From assembly GCA_015680685.1 (NCBI GenBank), contig MNCI01023373.1, positions 128,744-192,743 of the forward strand: a stretch of 64,000 nt of DNA, written 5' to 3'. The notes under the pieces are model-generated. The model worked only from the letters and a program-made list of their open reading frames with translations, ran no database searches and had not been told where the DNA came from. Made by a program: the position numbers and the translations under genes. The stretch comes from Gnetum montanum. Its lineage: Eukaryota; Streptophyta; Gnetopsida; Gnetales; Gnetaceae. Shown here piece after piece: positions 57,200 through 64,000 of the stretch. How positions within the stretch are numbered: the stretch's first letter is position 1; each line of letters begins with the position of its first letter.

Positions 57200-58380
57200 A
57201 CAAAAGTATCCTTAGCACTGTATGTGATGGGAATAGCATAGTCCATAGTCCAAGGTGGAAAACTTACTAAACACATATAGCATCACATTAATGGATAATG
57301 GATAATTTTACAATTTCATTGGCTATAGTATTCTTATTTTAGGGTATGTGTTGAATATCAATGTTTACAAAATATTGTAACAAATACTTCCCTAGGTCAC
57401 ATTAAGGTTGTAAATGTTTGGCTTTACATGAATAGACATTGGTTACTTAGTTAACCATAAGTTGTAAATCATCCTTGATCATTAAGAATCTAATTCCTAG
57501 GTCATGAGATACCATCATCCTTTTGATCAAACCCTCATAATCTACTATGTTGTTAGTACATGAAAACTCAAAATGATTGGTCAAGCATTAGATTTCATCA
57601 AAAGGGAATGTTATGATGCTGGTGGCACTAGCGTCATGGGTACTTCAAGCTTCATCAAAGTGCATGAACACCTCATACCCCTAGGGCACTTGGCTAATAG
57701 TGTTAATGTGCTCATTAGGGAACTTGGATCTATGGTTGCTTGGTCATCAATAGGTGAAACTATGAGTTGTATGGCTATAGCTTAACATTTTATTAGGGGT
57801 TGAGAGATGTAATTAAGGTCAAACTTTGTGGTTATTTCTTTCAATCATGCTATATGACTAGTCTTCTAGATGTTGGTTAGTAAAGCTTTGAGTACATTAT
57901 CTTTGTAAATGACATTAACTTGGCTTTTGAAGAGGTAGTATCTCCACTTCTTCAATGAAAAGACTAGTGAAAGAAAATACTTCTCCACTTCAGTGTATTT
58001 GGTCTCATGGGCAACTAATACATGACTAAGATATTATACTAGCATCTCTAATCCATAATCACATTTTTGATACAGTAGAGAGGCAATGCATGCATCGAAG
58101 GTGGAAAGGTAGATGTAAATTGGTTTACTATCTTATGGAGGATAAACTGTTGGTAGTTATGCTAGCTCTTACTTAAGGTTTTAAAATGCCTCTTGTCATT
58201 GACCCATCCACTCATAGTAAATCCCTTTCTTAAGAAAGTGTATCATGGCCTATAACTTATCCATAAGCCTAGTGATAAACCTATGAATAAACTAGAATCT
58301 ACCTTGTAATCCCTAAAGCTCCTTAAGGTTGGTAGGCACTACTAATTTGGATATGACATTAACCTTATCAAGATCAACAT
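57200..58380 (-). pseudogene. pol: TE9 RNase H and archaeal-type RNase H
   Basis: The second RNase H is clearest. FEFSCTNNIVDYEGLIKRMM (about 57570) matches the aRNH hallmark 'L.F.CTNN.AEYEALI.GL', followed by LGIRFLMIKDDLQLMVN (usual 'LGI..L.V.GDSQLV.NQV'). YSCKAKHL and DIQHIP-NKNTIANEIVKL come next (about 57330). The first RNase H, between this and RT, is broken. This domain pair would degrade the RNA template. Presence of aRNH supports the Tat assignment. Confidence 0.8.
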
Positions 58381-59200
58381 GTATCCTTGCTACAAATACC
58401 ATAAATCCAAGCATCTTACTGGTCTTAACATCAAACACATACTTCTTAGGTTTAGCCTAAGCTTGTACTTGAGGCATTGTTTAAGCACAAGATATAGGTC
58501 ATGAGCATGATCACTAGCTACTTTGGATTTAATGGCTATATTATCTATGTAAATGTTTAGCAAACCTAACATGTAATAATTGAAGATATAGGTCATGGCT
58601 CATTGATAGGTTGGTCTTGTGTTCTTAAGGCTAAAGGACATCATGATATACAAAAGGTACCCCAAGGGGTCATGAAGGTTATGATAAGTTGGTGCTCTAG
58701 GTTGATCCTAATTTGGTTGTATCCCAAGAATCCATTCATAAATGATAATAAGGAATGTCTAGCCATAGTATTAATAAGTTGATCAATACTAGGAAAAGGA
58801 AGGTCATCCTTGATGGTCACTTTATTTAGGTCTCAGAAATTGATGTGAATATGGATACTTCCATTTTTATCAGGAACTAACTCTATTTTGGATAACCATA
58901 CTATGTAGTTAATAGCCTAAATGAAACCTACTTGGTATAGTTTTCAAATATCATCATGAAATACCGAGGCCAAATCAATTCTAATCATGCATACTTTTTA
59001 CTTAACTAGTCTAATGCTAGGGTCTAGTATGATGTTGTATTGTACTAAGCATGGGTCTAGGCCTGGCATATCTACATATGACTATGCAAAGGATTTAATA
59101 TTTCCTTGTAGGACCTTGATGATGTCTTGATCCTATTGAGGTTATATTGAAGAAGTTAGTTTAAGGCTTTTCTCCTCATCACCATGTGTTGTAAAAGGAA
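58381..59200 (-). pseudogene. pol: TE9 reverse transcriptase
   Basis: Start region: SYVDMPGLDPCLVQYNI (about 59090; usual 'WSY.DMPGLDP.IV.H.L'). Then VWLSKIELVPDKNGSIHIHI, DLNKVTIKDDLPFPSIDQLI and LLSFMNGFLGYNQIRI. TPWGTFCISWCPLALR follows, and MTYIFNYYMLGLLNIYIDNI (58596 on). The catalytic box, usually YVDDI, is YIDNI, so the second Asp is Asn. Several stops. The reading continues to about 58390 with the palm end LRLN. Confidence 0.87.
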
Positions 59201-59640
59201 CCTCAACTAGAGAGTCTTTGATTATGTTACCTCTCTATAAGTCAAGGGTTTTAACCAGGTTTTTAGGCCATTCTAGAGGTTTCTCTATTGAGTCTATGTA
59301 GTCAATAAGACTCTTGGGCTTAAGATCTAGTCAATCAAGGTTGATACATTATTCAACATCACCATGAGGTCCACTTAGGCTCAAAGGTAGAATGATATTT
59401 TCATAGGTACTCATACTTTAGTCTTGCTTGTCAACCATAAGCACATCAACTGACACATAGGTAAAGATGACTAAATAACATTAAAAGGCTATGAAATTAT
59501 GTAAAAAACATGTTACTATAATTCCAAACAATATGAAAATAAGGTTATGTAAGGCTATAGAAAGGTAGTTATAAGGGCATGAAGGCTAACCATATGCTAA
59601 GCAAGATTAAAATGAGTGAAATAAGGAAGAAATAGGGTAT
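59201..59640 (-). other. TE9 region upstream of RT
   Basis: Coding-like traces near RT (DSLVEVPFTTHGDEE, about 59200), then AT-rich DNA without a protease or gag that I can read. Confidence 0.5.
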
Positions 59641-59649
59641 GAGCTTACC

Positions 59650-59745
59650 AATCAAAGGTCATAGTAGGCCATAATTCTAGTTTAAAGTCTTAGTGGACTA
59701 TGATGCTAGTTTAGGGCCTTAGTGGGCCATGGTGACATGGTGCCA
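59650..59745. repeat. ~30-bp minisatellite, right side of TE9 pol
   Basis: Two to three copies of the 55689-55895 motif: CTAGTTTAAAGTCTTAGTGG and GCTAGTTTAGGGCCTTAGTG, 29 bp apart. Confidence 0.7.
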
Positions 59746-60119
59746 AATGGTGGTTAGGGAAGGTCAAACTCCAGCATTTAATACCAATCAAAGGCTAAAA
59801 AAGATTATATAGAGCTATAATAAGGATAACCATAATGAAATAAAAGTATTATTGAAGCTATGCAAGGTCAATAATGCAACAATGGTTACAATAGGTCATG
59901 ACATGATAAAACAAGGCTGAAATAAGGTAAAGTGGGATACACATGATGAATTTTGATCAAAAAATGATCAAAATAGGCTAGTTCTTTCCAATTTTAGGCC
60001 TTAGAGGACCTTGGTTTAGGGTTACAAGGTTTTTAGATAGGTTTGGACATCAATCAAGACTATTTCTCAGCTACTTAGACCTAAAAATAAATGATTTTGA
60101 GGATTCCACATCAGACAAA

Positions 60120-60137
60120 CCCCCCCCCCCCCCCCCC
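60120..60137 (+). repeat. Poly-C tract, 18 C
   Basis: An uninterrupted run of 18 C at the left edge of the hairpin array. Assembly length error is possible. Confidence 0.85.
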
Positions 60138-63100
60138 TATTTCCATGCTGGCTAGCATGGAAGGAATGATCCCCAACATGGAAGAAACATTTAGGAATTT
60201 TCCCAAGATTGTTTATGTCATTTTTCAACTCCTAATGGCTTACATGTTAGTGAAGTTGATTGGGAAGGGAATAGACTAGTTTTGGCATTAGTTTAAACTC
60301 TTGGAACCTCTTTTCGAAGCCTAAAAACATATTCCATGATGGATTCATTCTTGGAAGGGTGTTCTTAGCATGGAAACCAAGAAACATCGATTATAGAGCA
60401 TATAGAAAATTAATATTAGGGTTCTATGACCTTCCCAAGGCAACAGAGTGCTAGATATGTCAAAATTGAGCACTTTGGAAATTGATAAATGCCAAAAATT
60501 AGGTTTTTGAGCTTCACCCATTATTTCCATGATAGCTAGTGTGGACGAGAGGGGCACAGCATGAAGGATCAAAATCCAAGACAAAATAACATCAAAGAAG
60601 GTCAAACTAGTAGCTAGAACTTGGATATGGAAGTTATGCATCCCCTAGCTTTATTTTGAGGCCATTTGAGTCAATTTTGAGTGCCAAAACAAGTTGAAAT
60701 TACTTACCCCTTTATTCACACTAAGTATGATGCCCCAAGTGTGGAAGAGTAGGGTTACACATGTTTGATAATTTTGGAATGGTTTGGAACGACATCAACC
60801 AAGTTTCTAGGCTCCTAGGGCTATAAATCATGATTTTCAAAGTTTCTAGTTGATTTTGATCAAGTTTGGAGGCTATATGAGGGCAACTAAGGTTTCAGCC
60901 CCCTACTTCCATGTTGGGGGAGTTTCTCTAGCATGGATGATGGGGGTGGATGGGATTTAAAGGCTAAAACAAGGTCTAATAAGCATAATCGCAAGGCTAT
61001 AAGGTCCTATGCTTCTCCAGTGTAAAACTTTGGTCTCTAGGAGTGTTAATCTATCATCAAAAGTGGAAAGGTAGCTCTTCCAAGCTACCCAATGTGGGAG
61101 AGACATCCCTAGCATGTATGAATCAAGAATCCTAAATCTAAGCTAGTTTGAATCATAATTGACCATTCATGTTAGTTTCTAGTGTTATTGGAGTTAAGGG
61201 CTAGCATTTTAGGCCAAAATTTGGTAGTTTTGGGTGTTTCTAAGTGGTTTTTGGACTTACCTCCTTTCTTTGACATTGGGGATTGGGTGCTCTACATGGA
61301 TATAGATAGGAAGATCAAGGGGGATATATTTTTATGTCTTTATTATTATCTTTGCAAGGTTTAAGTGCTATGGAAGGTGTACACATGGTCCTAGGGTGCA
61401 TATAAGGGTGTTTGGTATCTTTCTAAGCTATCTAATGGGCATTTTTTAGTAATAATCATGTTATACCCCTTGTTCCACACTTTTCAACATGGAAGAGGTG
61501 GCTCCCAACATGGAAGAACTAAGAATTCTCTTTTTTCCTATTCTTTATCCCTTTTGGCCATACATGTGGGTTTCCATGGTTGCTAGTCTTGATTGTTGAT
61601 GCCTAGGGTTAAAATATGGTCATTTTAAGGGTTTTAGATTGTTTTTGTACTTCACACCCTTCTATCCATGCTAGGGCTAGGATGTTTAGCATGGATGGGA
61701 TCTTCCTCAGGTTGAAAAATCCAAAAGGGGCAAGATTGGACTATTTTAGTAAACTTCTAGAACCCTAGTGGCTTTTGAAAGGGTTGTGTTACTTCTAAAA
61801 GTTAATTTTTATGCAAACTTCAATAGTTTTTGTTTTACCCCACTTCATCCACATTAAGGATAGCATGCTCTTTGTGGATGAGGTCCTCTCTAGCATGGAA
61901 GAACCTTAGGAAGTTAATGTTTGAAATTTTTGTGGCTTCCAAAAGGGCTATCACAGTTCTAGTATATGTACAAGGTAATTTGACATTTTTTCATGCATAT
62001 AAGACTTTTTACTAACTTTCCTAGCTGAATCCACATTATTTACATGCTAGGAAATGTGGAATAGGTCTCCCATAGCATGCATAAAGAAAGAATGCCATAT
62101 CTAGGTTCCTTTAACAACTAATCAACCTTGCATGTCAGCCTTTGGGGTTACTGGTGCTGACAATTGATACTTGATGTCAAGATTCATCAATTTGGAGGCC
62201 CCTATGTGCTTCATGCAATCAACCACAATTCATCCACACTAGACATGATGGTGCTAGTGTGGATGAAAGAGGATTGGTTGTTTTGTACCATTTTGACTAC
62301 TTTTATGGCATCCAAAAGCTCCAGAAGGTCCCAACATCATCTAGGGGTCACTAGGATAAGTCATTTGGTTGTTTTAGGTCATATATGAGGTTTTCTTACA
62401 TACCTCCTAGGTTTCCACATTGGGACCATGCTAGGCAACATGGAGGAGGGGTTCACCAACATGAAATAGGCTATAGGTGGAAAATCAACTTGATTAAAGG
62501 TTAAACTAGGCTACTGGAGGCTATCAGGGAGTGTTAGGCTTTATAAAATGATTACGAGGTAGTTGATATAGGTACTTTGGTCATCCCAAAATTCATCCAT
62601 GCTAGGGGTAGAATTCTCATCATAGATGAGGTCATCCCTAGCATGGAACCACAAAATCCTAAGGTTTTGAGCATGTTTGATTAGATTTGATGAGGTTCCA
62701 AGGCTATCAGAGATGACTGGATGAGCTCTAGGTCATGTGGGCCCACTCTAAGAGTCAAACTTGGGCTAAATGGGTGTTTCAGGATAATAGTGGATGTTAC
62801 CCTCCTTCTTCCACTTTGGGAAGCATTTCCCCAATGTGGAAACCCAAGATGTCCAATTTTGATAAGGTCTCACTCCCTTTCAGACCCTAAGGTTGAATGA
62901 GGTAGGTTATAGCTACCAAAATTGGCAAGAAATTGAGGTTCTAAGGGTTTTAGGAGCTATGAGGCATGTATCCACACTAGGCATGATCTTCGTAGTATGG
63001 ATGCATGGGGGTCAAGGCTTGAACATGATTCTAAATATCTGAGTCAAAACCCTAGCATTTATGAAGTTTCCTAACTAAGAGTGAAGGAGTATGGTGGGGG

Positions 63101-63190
63101 CCCACTACTCAAAATTAAAAATTTTGTAAATTGAACTTATCTCCCACCAATCCTAGTGTGGAAAATCCTTTCCCCTTGCACTTTAGTAGA
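60138..63190. repeat. ~188-bp tandem array with an inverted repeat in each unit
   Basis: About 16-17 strongly diverged units. Left hairpin arms start near 60141, 60332, 60525, 60715, 60907, 61086, 61271, 61473, 61664, 61846, 62029, 62229, 62412, 62594, 62809, 62970 and 63144 (spacings 161-215, mean about 188). Each has an arm like TTCCATGCTA or ATCCACACTA and, 5-35 bp on, its complement. The best cases are 62229-62241/62255-62267 (13 of 13 pairs), 62597-62607/62636-62646 (11 of 11), 61664-61673/61687-61696 (10 of 10) and 60141-60149/60154-60162 (9 of 9). Some arms match only partly (61086, 61271, 62412, 63144). Between arms the units share loose text such as GGCTATAAGG and TTTTGGGTG. Confidence 0.75.
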
Positions 63191-64000
63191 CTTTGAGTTA
63201 TAGTAAATCCAACTAGAAACAATGTTTTAGAGGTGGTCATTTAGGTTTAGATAAGGTTTTTATGGTTGATTTTCACAAGTTTTAGTCACAATTCTCATTC
63301 TTGGCAAACAGTGCATTAGTGGAGAGCTCTAGAAGATATTTTTGAAGAAAACACCATCCATTCTCAACATGCAATGATCATAGCTTCCCTTCATCTAGTG
63401 TAGCACCTCTATTCCATCTAGACTATAGAGTTTTTCAATGTTGGTGTGACCATGGTGAATCAACTTGGAGGAAAGAGCAAGAATCCATGGATCCAAAAGG
63501 TAGATTAAAGTTCAAGAAACCTATCTAGACTTTGTAGATCAATCTCAAGTCAAGAATCCTCTATGTCTCCCCCAAGGTAGGCTATTCTAGCCATTTTCTT
63601 TTTGATTTCTAGTTGTTTTTCTCATTTTTCCTAGCTAGGGTATGGTAGTTTTTGTTAGATCTATGTTGAGGGAGGGGATAGAAAAAAATTCAAATAAAAT
63701 CATAACTCAAGTTCTGGCTATTTTATGCAAATATAGGGTTATTTTTCTATTCTAGCTTTGGTAGATTTGATTTGTGAATATAGGCTTTCTTATTGGTGCC
63801 CTTTTCAAGAATTTTGGGCATGAAGTCATTTTTCCTAAATCTATGCTGAAATTTTTGTCAAAATTTAATTTTAATAAGATAATACTCCTTATTTTGATGT
63901 ATGCTTACATGGGTATAAGTTGGTTTGACCATTTTGGCTATAATCCATGGCTATATTAAGTTAGCTTTTGTAGGTTTTGTGGTTTTTGGTGCTTTTTTCA
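63191..64000. other. No gene seen
   Basis: Ordinary AT-rich DNA with no domain or repeat found. CCCCCAAGGTAGGCT at 63569-63583 would fit a splice donor, but no exon supports it. Confidence 0.5.

Larger units (their letters stand above)
55896..59795 (-). mobile_element. TE9: Tat-like Ty3/gypsy pol remnant
   Basis: A minus-strand pol with RT, RNase H, a second archaeal-type RNase H and integrase in the order typical of the Tat clade (the group that includes Ogre). No gag, protease or LTR pair was found. A sequence resembling an initiator-Met primer site (TTGGTATTAAATGC, minus, about 59787-59774) lies upstream of RT, but no gag fits between them, so an internal deletion is likely. Minisatellite copies flank pol on both sides. 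Confidence 0.8.

Noticed and set aside
59796-64000. TE9 5' LTR
   Set aside because: A primer-site-like sequence precedes it, but no matching 3' LTR was found left of pol, so I did not call an LTR.

Overview
This is gene-poor, AT-rich nuclear DNA of a seed plant with a large, repeat-packed genome. A gymnosperm is plausible, but nothing here proves it. I see no intact host gene. The only host-like coding trace is a short PLS-type pentatricopeptide-repeat fragment near 1.6-1.8 kb. Nearly everything else is decayed LTR retrotransposon, mostly Ty3/gypsy, with CpG-type transitions and in-frame nonsense codons throughout. I number the elements TE1-TE9.

Layout. 1-2.8 kb: an LTR-like fragment, unassigned DNA and the PPR fragment. 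2.8-21.6 kb is a three-level nest. TE1 (minus strand, initiator-Met-type primer site) was invaded in its 5' LTR by TE2 (plus). TE2 was then invaded 38 bp into its own 5' LTR by TE3 (plus, 7481-14740, perfect CTAAT target duplication). 22.7-24.9 kb: TE4, a truncated minus-strand element (gag and one LTR). 25.0-47.9 kb: TE5, an old minus-strand chromovirus-like element. Its RNase H is split by TE6 (26156-35414, gag-PR-RT-RH-INT) and its reverse transcriptase by TE7 (36112-44574, perfect CTCTC duplication). 47.9-51.9 kb: TE8, a short non-autonomous minus-strand element. 55.9-59.2 kb: TE9, a Tat-like pol remnant (RT-RH-aRNH-INT). 60.1-63.2 kb: a ~188-bp tandem array whose units carry an inverted repeat.

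Relationships. TE3, TE4, TE6 and TE7 form one group. They share gag, LTR ends, an Asp-tRNA-like primer site and 3' non-coding blocks. TE6 has all pol domains (dead). TE3 keeps only gag and protease. TE7 keeps gag but has no pol, and carries a large sense-strand frame of about 930 codons next to its 3' LTR, where some plant retroelements keep an env-like gene. That frame resembles the 'putative plant transposon protein'/Athila ORF1 family and is followed by a long, probably coiled-coil region. A textbook branch point and AG acceptor end exactly at its ATG, and an LTR U3-like segment lies about 0.5 kb upstream.

The most unusual items are the TE7 cassette, the hairpin-bearing ~188-bp array with covarying arms, and a ~210-bp array in TE2 with two tRNA T-arm/B-box-like motifs per unit. 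Percent identities and database matches were not computed. Family calls rest on motifs read by eye.
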